From positions 19,280,757-19,344,756 of the forward strand of contig OX392543.1 of the NCBI GenBank assembly GCA_947623455.1: 64,000 nt of DNA. Direction: 5' to 3'. Position numbers and translations under genes: made by a program. Below the pieces are notes generated by a model. It was given only the letters and a program-made list of their open reading frames with translations, was not told where the DNA came from and searched no databases. Positions 29,301-44,171 of the stretch are shown in pieces. Every line of letters begins with the position of its first letter. Position 1 is the stretch's first letter. The stretch is from Mimachlamys varia (lineage: Eukaryota > Mollusca > Bivalvia > Pectinida > Pectinidae).

Positions 29301-32300
29301 GTAACCCGTACCCTGTACCTTATATCATATAACCACAAAACAGGACCCGGTACCTTGTATCCTATAAATAGAAACCCGTACCAGGTAACTTGTATCCTTT
29401 AACCAGAAATCCGTACCCGGTATCTAGTATCCTATAACCAGAAACTCGTACCCACTATCTAGTTACCTATAACCAGAAACCCGTGTCCGGTACCAAGTAT
29501 TCTATAACCAGAAACCCGTACCCGGTACCTTGTATCTTATAAACAAAAACCCGTGTCCGGTACCAAGTATTCTATGACCAGAAACCCGTACCCGGTACCT
29601 TGTATCCTATAACCAGAAACCCGTACCCGTTACCTTGAATCCTATAACAAGAAACCCGTTCCCGGTACTTTGTATCCTATAACCAGAAACCCGTACCCGG
29701 TACTTTGTATGCTACAACCAGAACCCCGTACCCGGAACCAAGGATCCTATAGCCAAAAACCCGTACCCGGTACCTTGTACTCTATAACCAGAAACACGTA
29801 CCCGATAACAAGGATCCTATAACCAGAAACTCGTACCCGGTACCAAGTATTTCATAACAAGAAACCCTTACCCGACACCTTGTATCATATAACAAGAAAC
29901 CAGTACCCAGTACCAAGGATCCTATAACCAGAAACCCGTCCCCAGTACCTTGTTTCCTATAACCAGAGACCCGTATCCGGTATCTAGTATCCTATAACCA
30001 GAAACCCGTACCAGGTACCTTGTATCATATATTTAGAAACACGTATCCGGTAACTTGTGTCCTATAACCAGAATTACGTACCCGGTACTTTGTATCCTAT
30101 TACCAGAAACCTGTATCCGTTACCTTGTATCCTATCACCAGAAACCCGTACCCGGATCCTAGTATCCTGCAACCAGAAATCCGTACCCGGTACCATGTAT
30201 TCTATAACCAGAAACCCTTACCCGGTACCAAGTATTTCATAACTAGAAACCGATACCTGGTACCTTGTATCCTATAATCAGAAACCCTCACCCGGTACAA
30301 TGTACCAAGTATTTCATAACCAGAAACCCTTACCCGGTACCACGTATTTCATAACCAGAAATCCGTACCCTCCACCTAGTATCCTATAACCAGAAACCCG
30401 TGTCCGGTACAAAGGATGCTATAACAAGAAACCCGTACCAGGTACCAAGGATCCTATAACCAGAAACCCGTACCCGGAACCTTGTATCTTATAACCAGAT
30501 ATCCGTAACCGGTACCATGTATTATATAACAAGAAACCCTTTACCCGGTACTTTGTATCCTACAACCAGAAACCCTTACCAGGTACCAAGTATTCTATAA
30601 CCAGAAACCTTTACCCGGTACCTTGTATCCTATAACCAGAAACCCTTACCAGGTACCAAGGATACTATAACCAGAAACCCGTACCCGGTACCTTGTATCC
30701 TATAACCAGAAACACGTACCCGGTACCAAGGATCCTATAACAAAAAACCCGTACCCGGTACCAAGTATTCTATAACCAGAAACCTTTACCCGGTACCTTG
30801 TATCCTATAACCAGAAACCCGTACCCGTTACTTTGAATCATCAAACCAGAAACCCGTTCCCGGTACTTTGTATCCTACAACCAGAACCCCGTTCCAGGTA
30901 CCAAGGATCCTATAGCCAAAAACCCGTACTCGGTACCAAGTATTTCATAACAAGAAACCCTTACCCGACACCTTGTATCATATAACCAGAAACCAGTAAC
31001 CAGTACCAAGGACCCTATAACCAGAAACCCGTACCCAGTACCTTGTATCCTATAACCAGAAACCCGTCTCCGGTATCTTGTATCCTATAACCAGTAACCC
31101 GTAGCCGGTACTATGGATCCTATAACCAGAAACCCTTTACCCGGTACCAAGGATCCTATAACCAGAAACCCGTACCCGGTACCTTGTATCTTATAACCAG
31201 ATATCCGTAACCGGTACCTTGTATTCTATTACAAGAAATCCTTTACCCGGGACTTTGTATCCTATAGCCAGAAACCCGTACCCGTTACCTTGTATCCTAT
31301 AACCAGAAACCCGTACCCGTTACCTTGAATCCTATAACCAGAAACTCGTTCCCGGTGCTTTGTATCCTATAACCAGAAACCCGTACCCGGTACCTTGTAT
31401 CCTATAACCAGAAACCCGTACCCGGTACATAGTATCTTATAACAAGAAACTTAAACCCGGTATCTAGTGTCCTATAACAAGAAACACGTACCCGGTACCT
31501 TTTATCCTATAACCAGAAACTCGTACCTGGTTCCAAGTATTCTATAACCAGAAACCTTTACCCGGTACCTTGTATCCTATAACCAGAAACCCTTACCAGG
31601 TACCAAGGATCCTATAACCAGAAACCCGTACCCGGTACCTTGTATCCTATAACCAGAAACACGTACCCGGTACCAAGGATCCTATAACAAAAAACCCGTA
31701 CCCGGTACCAAGTATTCTATAACCAGAAACCTTTACCCGGTACCTTGTATCCTATAACCAGAAACCCGTACCCGTTACTTTGAATCATCAAACCAGAAAC
31801 CCGTTCCCGGTACTTTGTATCCTACAACCAGAACCCCGTTCCAGGTACCAAGGATCCTATAGCCAAAAACCCGTACCCGGTACCAAGTATTTCATAACAA
31901 GAAACCCTTACCCGACACCTTGTATCATATAACCAGAAACCAGTACCCAGTACCAAGGACCCTATAACCAGAAACCCGTACCCAGTACCTTGTATCCTAT
32001 AACCAGAAACCCGTCTCCGGTATCTTGTATCCTATAACCAGTAACCCGTAGCCGGTACTATGGATCCTATAACCAGAAACCCTTTACCCGGTACCAAGGA
32101 TCCTATAACCAGAAACCCGTACCCGGTACCTTGTATCTTATAACCAGATATCCGTAACCGGTACCTTGTATTCTATTACAAGAAATCCTTTACCCGGGAC
32201 TTTGTATCCTATAGCCAGAAACCAGTACCCGTTACCTTGTATCCTATAACCAGAAACCCGTACCCGTTACCTTGAATCCTATAACCAGAAACTCGTTCCC

Positions 32301-35300
32301 GGTGCTTTGTATCCTATAACCAGAAACCCGTACCCGGTACCTTGTATCCTATAACCAGAAACCCGTACCCGGTACATAGTATCTTATAACAAGAAACTTA
32401 AACCCGGTATCTAGTGTCCTATAACAAGAAACACGTACCCGGTACCTTTTATCCTATAACCAGAAACTCGTACCTGGTTCCAAGTATTCTATAACCAGAA
32501 ACCCACACCAGGTACCAAGGATCCTATAAATAGAAACCCTTACCAGGTAACTTGTATAATTTAACCAGAAATCCGTACCCTGTATCTAGTATCCTATAAC
32601 CAGAAACTCGTACCCACTATCTAGTTACCTATAACCAGAAACCCGTACCCGGTACTTTGTATCCTATAACCAGAAACCCGTACCCGGTACTTTGTATCCT
32701 ACAACTAGAACCCCATACCCGGTACCAAGGATCCTATAACCAGAAACACGTACCCAATAACAAGGATCCTATAACCAGAAACCCGTACCCGGTACCAAGT
32801 ATTTCATAACAAGAAACCCTTACCCGACACCTTGTATCATATAACAAAAAACCCGTACCCAGTACCTTGTATCCTATAACCGGAAACCCGTATCCGGTAT
32901 CTGGTATCCTATAACCAGAAACCTGTACCCGGTACCTTGTATCATATAACTAGAAACTCGTATCCGGTAACTTGTGTCCTATAACCAGAATTACGTACCC
33001 GGTACTTTTTATCCTATTACCAGAAACCTGTATCCGTTACCTTGTATCCTATCAACAGAAATCCGTACCCGGATCCTAGTATCCTATAACTAGAATTCCG
33101 TACCCGGTACCGTGTATTCTATAACCAGAAACCCTTACCCGGTACCAAGTCTTTAATAACTAGAAACCGATACCTGGTACCTTGCATCCTATAATCAGAA
33201 ACCATCACCCGGTACAATGTACCAAGTATTTCATAACCAGAAACAAGTACCCGGTACCTTGTATCATATAACCAGAAACCCTTACCCGGTACCACGTATT
33301 TCATAACAAGAAATCCGTACCCTGTACCTAGTATCCTATAACAAGAAACCCGTGTTCGGTACAAAGGATGCTATAACAAGAAACTCGTAACCGGTACCTT
33401 GTATTCTATAGCCAGAAACCTTTACCCATTCTATAACCAGAAACCTTTACCCGGTACCTTGTATCCTATAACCAGAAACCCTTACCAGGTACCAAGGATC
33501 CTATAACCAGAAATCCGTATCCGGTACCTTGTATCCTATAACAAAAAACTCGTACCCGGTAACAAGTATCCTATAACCAGAAACCTGTTCCCGGTACTTT
33601 GTATCCTACAACCAGAACCCCGTACCCGGTACCAAGGATACTATAGCCAGAAACCCGTACCCGGTAACAAGTATTTCATAACAAAAATCCCTTACCCGAC
33701 ACCTTGTATCATATAACCAGAAACCAGTACCCAGTACCAAGGACCCTATAACCAGAAACCCGTACCCAGTACCTTGTATCCTATAACCAGAAACCCGTCT
33801 CCGGTATCTAGTATCCTATAAACAGTAACCCGTAGCCGGTACTATGGATCCTAAAACCAGAAACCCTTTACCCGGTACCAAGGATCCTATAACCAGAAAC
33901 CCGTACCCGGTACCTTGTATCTTATAACCAGATATCCGTAACCGGTACCTTGTATTCTATTACAAGAAATCCTTTACCCGGGACTTTGTATCCTATAACC
34001 AGAAACTCGTACCCGGTACCAAGTATTCTATAACCGGAAACCCTTATCAGGTACCAAGTATCCTATAACCAGAAACCCGTACCCGGTACCTTGTATCCTA
34101 TAACCAGAAACCCGTACCCGTTACCTTGAATCCTATAACCAGAAACTCGTTCCCGATACTTTGTATACTATAACCAGAATCCCGTACCCGGTACGTTGTA
34201 TCCTATAACCAGAAACCCGTACCCGTTACCTTGTATCCTATAACCAGAAACCCGTACCCGTTACCTTGAATCCTATAACCAGAAACTCGTTCCCGGTACT
34301 CTGTATCCTATAACCAGAAACCCGTACCCGGTACCTTGTATCCTATAACCAGAAACCCGTACCCGGTACATAGTATCTTATAACAAGAAACTTAAACCCG
34401 GTATCTAGTGTCCTATAACAAGAAACCCGTACCCGGTACCTTTTATCCTATAACCAGAAACCCGTACCTGGTTCCAAGTATTCTATAACCAGAAACCCAC
34501 AGCAGGTACCAAGGATCCTATAAATAGAAACCCGTACCAGGTAACTTGTATAATTTAACCAGAAATCCGTACCCTGTATCTAGTATCCTATAACCAGAAA
34601 CTCGTACCCACTATCTAGTTACCTATAACCAGAAACCCGTACCCGGTACTTTGTATCCTATAACCAGAAATCCGTACCCGGTACTTTGTATCCTACAACT
34701 AGAACCCCATACCCGGTACCAAGGATCCTATAGCCAGAAACCCGTACCCGGTACCTTGTATCCTATAACCAGAAACACGTACCCAATAACAAGGATCCTA
34801 TAACCAGAAACCCGTACCCGGTACCAAGTATTTCATAACAAGAAACCCTTACCCGACACCTTGTATCATATAACCAAAAACCCGTACCCAGTACCTTGTA
34901 TCCTATAACCGGAAACCCGTATCCGGTATCTAGTATCCTATAACCAGAAACCTGTACCCGGTACCTTGTATCATATAACTAGAAACTCGTATCCGGTAAC
35001 TTGTGTCCTATAACCAGAATTACGTACCCGGTACTTTTTATCCTATTACCAGAAACCTGTATCCGTTACCTTGTATCCTATCAACAGAAATCCGTACCCG
35101 GATCCTAGTATCCTATAACCAGAAATCCGTACCCGGTACCGTGTATTCTATAACCAGAAACCCTTACCCGGTACCAAATATTTCATAACTAGAAACCGAT
35201 ACCCGGTACCTTGTATCATATAACCAGAAAACCGTACCCGGTACCATGTATTCTATAACCAGAAACCCTTACCAGTAATAAGTAATTCATTACTAGAAAC

Positions 35301-38300
35301 CGATACCTGGTACCTTGCATCCTATAATCAGAAACCCTCAACCGGTACAATGTACCAAGTATTTCATAACCAGAAACAAATACCCGGTACCTTGTATCAT
35401 ATAACCTCAAACACTTTCCCGATACCAAGTATTTCATAACCAAAATCCGTACCCTGTACCTAGTATCCTATAACCAGAAACCCGTGTCCGGTACAAAGGA
35501 TGCTATAACAAGAAACTCGTACCAGGTACCAAGGATCCTATAACCAGAAACCCGTACCCGGAACCTTGTATCTTATAACCAGATATCCGTAACCGGTACC
35601 TTGTATTCTATAACTAGAAACCCGTACCCTGTACCTTGTATGCTATAACCACAAAACAGTTCCCGGTACCTTGTATCTTATAACCAGATATCCGTACCCG
35701 GTACATTGTATTCTATAACAAGAAACTCGTACCCGGTACCAAGGATCCTATAACCAGAAACCCGTACCCGGTACATAGTATCTTATAACAAGAAACATAA
35801 ACCCGGTATCTAGTGTCTTATAACCAGAAACCCGTATCCGGTACCTTGCATCCTATAACTAGAAACCCGTACCTGGTACCAATTATTCTATAACCAGAAA
35901 CCACACCAGGTACTAAGGATCCTATAAATAGAAACCCGTACCAGGTAACTTGTATCCTTTAACCAGAAATCCGTACCCGGGATCTAGTATCCTATAACCA
36001 GAAACTCGTACCCACTATCTAGTTACCTATAACCAGAAACCCGTGTCCGGTACCAAGTATTCTATAACCAGAAACCCGTACCCGGTACCTTGTATCTTAT
36101 AAACAAAAACCCGTGTCCGGTACCAAGTATTCTATAACCAGAAACCCGTACCCGGTACCTTGTATCCTATAACCAGAAACTCGTACCCAGTATCTAGAAA
36201 CCTATAACCAGAAACCCGTACCCGGTACCTTGTATCCTATAACCAGAAACCCGTACCCGTTACCTTGAATCCTATAACAAGAAACCCGTTCCCGGTACTT
36301 TGTATCCTATAACCAGAAACCCGTACCCGGTACTTTGTATGCTACAACCAGAACCCCGTACCCGGAACCAAGGATCCTATAGCCAAAAACCCGTACCCGG
36401 TACATTGTACTCTATAACCAGAAACACGTACCCGATAACAAGGATCCTATAACCAGAAACTCGTACCCGGTACCAAGTATTTCATAACAAGAAACCCTTA
36501 CCCGACACCTTGTATCATATAACAAGAAACCAGTACCCAGTACCAAGGATCCTATAACCAGAAACCCGTCCCCAGTACCTTGTTTCCTATAACCAGAAAC
36601 CCGTATCCGGTATCTAGTATCCTATAACTAGAAACCCGTACCCGGTACCTTGTATCATATATTTAGAAACACGTATCCGGTAACTTGTGTCCTATAACCA
36701 GAATTACGTACCCGGTACTTTGTATCCTATTACCAGAAACCTGTATCCGTTACCTTGTATCCTATCACCAGAAACCCGTACCCGGTACCATGTATTCTAT
36801 AACCAGAAACCCTTACCCGGTACCAAGTATTTCATAACTAGAAACCGATACCTGGTACCTTGCATCCTATAATCAGAAACCCTCACCCGGTACAATGTAC
36901 CAAGTATTTCATAACCAGAAACAAGTACCCGGTACCACGTATTTCATAACCAGAAATCCGTACCCTGTACCTAGTATCCTATAACCAGAAAACCGTGTCC
37001 GGTACAAAGGATGCTATAACAAGAAACCCGTACCAGGTACCAAGGATCCTATAACCAGAAACCCGTACCCGGAACCTTGTATCTTATAACCAGATATCCG
37101 TAACCGGTACCTTGTATTATATAACAAGAAACCCTTTACCCGGTACTTTGTATCCTACAACCAGAAACCCGTACCCGGTACCAATGATCCTATAACCAGA
37201 AACCTTTACCCGGTACCTTGTATCCTATAACCAGAAACCCTTACCAGGTACCAAGGATCCTATAACCAGAAACCCGTACCCGGTACCTTGTATCCTATAA
37301 CCAGAAACACGTACCCGGTACCAAGGATCCTATAACAAAAAAACCGTACCCGGTACCAAGTATTCTATAACCAGAAACCTTTACCCTGTACCTTGTATCC
37401 TATAACCAGAAACCCGTACCCGTTACTTTGAATCATCAAACCAGAAACCCGTTCCGGTACTTTGTATCCTACAACCAGAACCCCGTTCCAGGTACCAAGG
37501 ATCCTATAGCCAGAAACCCGTACCCGGTACCAAGTATTTCATAACAAGAAACCCTTACCCGACACCTTGTATCATATAACCAGAAACCAGTACCCAGTAC
37601 CAAGGACCCTATAACCAGAAACCCGTACCCAGTACCTTGTATCCTATAACCAGAAACCCGTCTCCGGTATCTAGTATCCTATAACCAGTAACCCGTAGCC
37701 GGTACTATGGATCCTATAACCAGAAACCCTTTACCCGGTACCAAGGATCCTATAACCAGAAATCCGTATCCGGTACCTTGTATCCTATAACAAAAAACTC
37801 GTACCCGGTAACAAGTATCCTATAACCAGAAACCTGTTCCCGGTACTTTGTATCCTACAACCAGAACCCCGTACCCGGTACCAAGGATACTATAGCCAGA
37901 AACCCGTACCCGGTAACAAGTATTTCATAACAAAAATCCCTTACCCGACACCTTGTATCATATAACCAGAAACCAGTACCCAGTACCAAGGACCCTATAA
38001 CCAGAAACCCGTACCCAGTACCTTGTATCCTATAACCAGAAACCCGTCTCCGGTATCTAGTATCCTATAAACAGTAACCCGTAGCCGGTACTATGGATCC
38101 TATAACCAGAAACCCTTTACCGGTACCAAGTATTCTATAACCAGAAACCCTTATCTTGTACCAAGGATCCTATAACCAGAAATCTGTACCCAGTATCTTG
38201 TATCCTATAACAAGAAACCCGTACCCGGTACCAAGTATCATATAACCAGAAACCCGTACCCGGTACGTTGTATCCTATAACCAGAAACCCGTACCCTTTA

Positions 38301-41300
38301 CCTTGTATCCTATAACCAGAAACCCGTACCCGTTACCTTGAATCCTATAACCAGAAACTCGTTCCCGGTACTTTGTATCCTATAACCAGAAACCCGTACC
38401 CGGTACCTTGTATCCTATAACCAGAAACCCGTACCCGGTACATAGTATCTTATAACAAGAAACTTAAACCCGGTATCTAGTATCCTATAACAAGAAACCC
38501 GTACCCGGTACCTTTTATCCTATAACCAGAAACCCGTACCTGGTTCCAAGTATTCTATAACCAGAAACCCACACCAGGTACCAAGGATCCTATAAATAGA
38601 AACCCGTACCAGGTCACTTGTATAATTTAACCAGAAATCCGTACCCTGTATCTAGTATCCTATAACCAGAAACTCGTACCCAATATCTAGTTACCTATAA
38701 CCAGAAACCCGTACCCGGTACTTTGTATCCTATACCCAGAACCCCATACCCGGTACCAAGGATCCTATAGCCAGAAACCCGTACCCGGTACCTTGTATCC
38801 TATAACCAGAAACACGTACCCAATAACAAGGATCCTATAACCAGAAACCCGTACCCGGTACCAAGTATTTCATAACAAGAAACCCTTACCCGACACCTTG
38901 TATCATATAACCAAAAACCCGTACCCAGTACCTTGTATCCTATAACCGGAAACCCGTATCCGGTATCTAGTATCCTATAACCAGAAACCTGTACCCGGTA
39001 CCTTGTATCATATAGCTAGAAACTCGTATCCGGTAACTTGTGTCCTATAACCAGAATTACGTACCCGGTACTTTTTATCCTATTACCAGAAACCTGTATC
39101 CGTTACCTTGTATCCTATCAACAGAAATCCGTACACGGATCCTAGTATCCTATAACTAGAAATCCGTACCCGGTACCGTGTATTCTATAACCAGAAACCC
39201 TTACCCGGTACCAAGTATTTCATAACTAGAAACCGATACCTGGTACCTTGCATCCTATAATCAGAAACCATCACCCGGTACAATGTACCAAGTATTTCAT
39301 AACCAGAAACAAGTACCCGGTACCTTGTATCATATAACCAGAAACCCTTACCCGGTACCACGTATTTCATAACAAGAAATCCGTACCCTGTACCTAGTAT
39401 CCTATAACAAGAAACCCGTGTTCTGTACAAAGGATGCTATAACAAGAAACTCGTAACCGTTACCTTGTATTCTATAGCCAGAAACCTTTACCCATTCTAT
39501 AACCAGAAACCTTTACCCGGTACCTTGTATCCTATAACCAGAAACCCTTACCAGGTACCAAGGATCCTATAACCAGAAATCCGTATCCGGTACCTTGTAT
39601 CCTATAACAAAAAACCCGTACCCGGTAACAAGTATCCTATAACCAGAAACCCGTTCCCGGTACTTTGTATCCTACAACCAGAACCCCGTACCCGGTACCA
39701 AGGATACTATAGCCAGAAACCCGTACCCGGTAACAAGTATTTCATAACAAAAATCCCTTACCCGACACCTTGTATCATATAACCAGAAACCAGTACCCAG
39801 TACCAAGGACCCTATAACCAGAAACCCGTACCCAGTATCTTGTATCCTATAACCAGAAACCCGTCTCCGGTATCTAGTATCCTATAACCAGTAACCCGTA
39901 GCCGGTACTATGGATCCTATAACCAGAAACCCTTTACCCGGTACCAAGGATCCTATAACCAGAAACCCGTACCCGGTACCTTGTATCTTATAACCAGATA
40001 TCCGTAACCGGTACCTTGTATTCTATTACAAGAAATCCTTTACCCGGGACTTTGTATCCTATAACCAGAAACTCGTACCCGGTACCAAGTATTCTATAAC
40101 CGGAAACCCTTATCAGGTACCAAGTATCCTATAACCAGAAACCCGTACCCGGTACCTTGTATCCTATAACCAGAAACCCGTACCCGTTACCTTGAATCCT
40201 ATAACCAGAAACCCGTTCCCGGTACTTTGTATCCTATAACCAGAATCCCGTACCCGGTACTTTGCATCCTACAACCAGAACCCCGTACCCGGTACCAAGG
40301 ATCCTATAGCCAGAAACCCGTACCCGGTACCTTGTATTCTATAACCAGAAACCCGTACCCGGTACCAAGGATCCTATAACCAGAAACCCGTACCCGGTAC
40401 ATAGTATCTTATAACAAGAAACTTAAACCCGGTATCTAGTGTCCTACAACCAGAACCCCGTACCCGGTACCAAGGATCATATAGCCAGAAACCCGTACCC
40501 GGTACCAAGTATTTCATAACAAAAATCCCTTACCCGACACCTTGTATCATATAACCAGAAACCAGTACCCAGTACCAAGGACCCTATAACCAGAAACCCA
40601 TACCCAGTACCTTGTATCCTATAACCAGAATCCCGTACCCGGTACTTTGCATCCTACAACCAGAACCCCGTACCCGGTACCAAGGATCCTATAGCCAGAA
40701 ACCCGTACCCGGTACCTTGTATTCTATAACTAGTAACCCGTACCCTGTACCTTATATCATATAACCACAAAACAGGACCCGGTACCTTGTATCCTATAAC
40801 TAGAAACCCGTACCCGGTACCTTGCATCTTATATCCAGATATCCGTACCCGGTACCTTGTATTCTATAACCAGAACCTCGTACCTGGTACCAAGGATCAT
40901 ATAACCAGAAACCCGTAACCGGTACATAGTATCTTATAACAAGAAACTTAAACCCGGTATCTAGTGTCCTATAACCAGAAACCCGTACCCGGTACCAAGG
41001 ATCCTATAACCAGAAACACGTACCCGGTACATAGTATCTTATAACAAGAAACTTAAACCCGGTATCTAGTGTCCTATAACCAGAAACCCGTACCCGGTAC
41101 CTTGTATCCTATAACCAGAAACCCGTACCTGGTACCAAGTATTCTATAACCAGAAACCCACACCAGGTACCAAAAATCCTATAAATAGAAACCCGTACCA
41201 GGTAACTTGTATTCTTTAACCAGAAATCCGTATCCGGTATCTAGTATCCTATAACCAGAAACTCGTACCCACTATCTAGTTACCTATAACCAGAAACCCG

Positions 41301-43306
41301 TACCCGGTACCTTGTATCCTATAACCAGAAACCCGTACCCGGTACTTTGTATCCTAGAACCAGAACCCAATACCCGGTACCAAGGATGCTATAGCCAGAA
41401 ACCCGTACCCGGTACCTTGTATCCTATAACCAGAAACACGTACCCAATAATAAGGATCCTATAACCAGAAACCCGTACCCGGTACCAAGTATTTCATAAC
41501 AAGAAACCCTTACCCGACACCTTGTATCATATAACCAGAAACCCGTACACAGTACCTTGTATCCTATAACCAGAAACCTGTACCCGGTACCTTGTATCAT
41601 ATAACCAGAAACCCGTACCTGGTACCAAGTATTCTATAACCAGAAACCCACACCAGGTACCAAGGATCCTATAAATAGAAACCCGTACCAGGTAACTTGT
41701 ATAATTTAACCAGAAATTCGTACCCTGTATCTAGTATCCTATAACCAGAAACTCGTACCCACTATCTAGTTACCTATAACCAGAACCCCATACCCGGTAC
41801 CAAGGATCCTATAGACACAAACCCGTACCCGGTACCTTGTATCCTATAATCAGAAACACGTACCCAATAACAAGGATCCTATAACCAGAAACCCGTACCC
41901 GGTACCTTGTATCTTATAACCAGATATCCGTAACCGGTACCTTGTATTCTATTACAAGAAATTCTTTACCCTGGACTTTATATCCTATAACCAGAAACTC
42001 GTACCCGGTACCAAGTATTCTATAACCAGAAACCCTTATCAGGTACCAAGTATCCTATAACCAGAAACCCGTACCCGGTACCTTGTATCCTATAACCAGA
42101 AACCCGTACCCGTTACCTTGAATCCTATAACCAGAAACTCGTTCCCGGTACTTTGTATCCTATAACCAGAAACCCGTACCCGGTACTTTGCATCCTACAA
42201 CCAGAACCCCGTACCCGGTACCAAGGATCCTATAGCCAGAAACCCGTACCCGGTACCTTGTATTCTATAACTAGTAACCCGTACCCTGTACCTTATATCC
42301 TATAACCACAAAACAGTACCCGGTACCTTGTATCCTATAACCAGAAACCCGTACCCGGTACCTTGTATCTTATAACCAGATATCCGTACCCGGTACCTTG
42401 TATTCTATAACCAGAAACCCGTACTCGGTACCAAGGATCCTATAACCAGAAACCCGTACCCGGTACATAGTATCTTATAACAAGAAACTTAAACCCGGTA
42501 TCTAGTGTCCTATAACCAGAAACCCGTACCCGGTACCTTGTATCCTATAACCAGAAACCCGTACCTGGTACCAAGTGTTCTACAACCAGAAACCCGTACC
42601 CGGTACCTTGTATCCTATAACCAGAAACTCGTACCCGGTACCAAGTATTCTATAACCAGAAACCCTTATCAGGTACCAAGTATCCTATAACCAGAAACCC
42701 GTACCCGGTACCTTGTATCCTATAACCAGAAACTCGTACCCAGTACCTAGTATCATATAGCCAGAAACCCGTACCCGGTACCATGTATCCTATAACCAGA
42801 AACCCGTACCCTGTACCTTGTATCATATAACCAGAAACCCGTACCCGGTACCATGTATCCTATAACCAGAAACTCGAACCCAGTACCTAGTATTCAATAA
42901 CCAGAAACCCGTACTCGGTACCTTTTATCATATAACCAGAAACTTGTACCCGATATTTAGTATCCTATAACAAGAAACTCGTACCCGGTATCTAGTATCC
43001 TATAACCAGAAACCCGTACCCGGTACCAAGGATCTTATAACTAGAAACCCGTACCCGGGACCAAGGATTCTTTAACCAGAAACTAGTATCCGGTACCAAG
43101 AATCCTATTACGAGAAACCCGTACTCAGGATCTAGTATCCTATAACAAGAAACCCGTACCCGGTACCTTGTATCCTATAACCAGAAACCCGTGTCCGGTT
43201 CCAAAGATCATAAGCTAGAAACCAGTAACCGAGACCAAGGACCCTATAGCCAGAAACTCGTACCCGGTACTTTGTATCCTATAACCAGAAATTCATAACC
43301 AGTACC
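17391..43306. repeat. 35-bp satellite, mosaic domain with longer duplications
   Basis: Same monomer family, but no regular 3.5-kb unit. Blocks are shared over several distances: about 20.34-22.05 kb is repeated at 22.05-23.77 kb (offset 1,713 bp, about 49 monomers); about 30.60-31.54 kb at 31.55-32.49 kb (offset about 947 bp, 27 monomers); 24.06 kb and 24.27 kb at 35.00 kb and 35.22 kb (offset 10,944 bp); 25.78 kb at 36.69 kb (10,909 bp); 18.38 kb at 30.06 kb (11,674 bp). Towards 43 kb the monomers become more degenerate, as is usual at an array edge. No gene or non-satellite insertion was seen. Confidence 0.93.
20340..23765. repeat. 1,713-bp tandem duplication within the satellite
   Basis: Two head-to-tail blocks with an offset of 1,713 bp. 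Matching landmarks are the GGATCCTAGTATCCTGAAACC segment (about 20.49 and 22.20 kb), the TTTACCCATTCTATAACC junction (about 20.84 and 22.55 kb) and the GTAACAAGTATTTCATAAC segment (about 21.09 and 22.80 kb). Block edges are approximate because they fall inside monomers. Confidence 0.8.
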
Positions 43307-43308
43307 TA

Positions 43309-44169
43309 CAGACCCGTACACGTTCGCTGTTCCATCTTAGACGCAAACGGTACGGAAGTGCTTCGGAAGCGCTACACAAATGTTACGGAAATGCTACGCA
43401 AACGGTACAGAAGTGCTACGGAAATGCTACACGAACGGTACGTAAGTGCTACGGAAATGCTACTCAAACGGCACGGAAATGCTACACAAACGGTACGGAA
43501 ATGGTACGGGTGACGCTTGCAAACGGTCGATCCACACAATCACACATACAAACGAAACGAAATACCCATCGGGAAACGTGTGCTGAAACCGAAAGTGGAG
43601 ATCCAGCGTACATGCGTACGATTGGTATGAGAGTGAAACAAACAGACATGCCTTAAAAGTAATTGAGAACAATATCAAATATCGGTAATATTGGAACATG
43701 TATTAATTTTTTCCGTCAAGAATACTGGCTGGGGCATATGACCTTGATATTTTATTTAATTCAATTAAATTTCATGTTAAATTTTGAGAGATTCATACAT
43801 ATTGATAAAAGCCATGTTTTTTGTTTTGTTAATTTTTGAGACTGAGATTATTTACAAAATTCTGAGTTTATGCAGCTTATAAAACATGAACTATTCGTTT
43901 CGTCAGATTTATTCCGTAAAATTTTCAACCGAACGTTTCGCAAACGCTTTGTAAATGACGCTAGTGCTACGGAAATGGTACGGTAGTGCGACGCAAATGC
44001 TACGGTAATGCTACGGAAATGCTACGCAAACGGTACGGAAATGCTACGATAATGGTACGGAAGTGCTACACAAACGGTACGCAAATGCTACGGTAATGGT
44101 ACGGAAGTGCTACGGAAATGCTACGCAAACGGTACGCTTAAAGTGGAACAGCAAACGTGTACGGGTCTG
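43309..44169. mobile_element. TA-flanked terminal-inverted-repeat element, family A copy 1 (861 bp)
   Basis: It begins CAGACCCGTACACGTTCGCT and ends with the near-perfect complement (AGCAAACGTGTACGGGTCTG), giving inverted repeats of about 28 bp. TA flanks both ends (43307-43308 and 44170-44171). Removing the element and one TA restores satellite sequence, so this is a clean insertion. Inside each end is a run of imperfect 11-bp repeats (types GCTACGGAAAT, GCTACGCAAAC, GGTACGGAAAT; about 43340-43510 and 43965-44140) in the same orientation. They surround an AT-rich core (43550-43950). No transposase frame is visible, so the element is non-autonomous. TA duplication and a CAG start suit Tc1/mariner-type mobilisation, but the superfamily is inferred only. 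The 79-codon minus frame at 43460-43699 is not supported as a gene. Confidence 0.9.
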
Positions 44170-44171
44170 TA

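Noticed and set aside
43460..43699. Minus-strand frame sharing a peptide start with 47873-48076
   Set aside because: The shared peptide only reflects nucleotide identity of the cores of two copies of the same non-autonomous element; no transposase motif is present.
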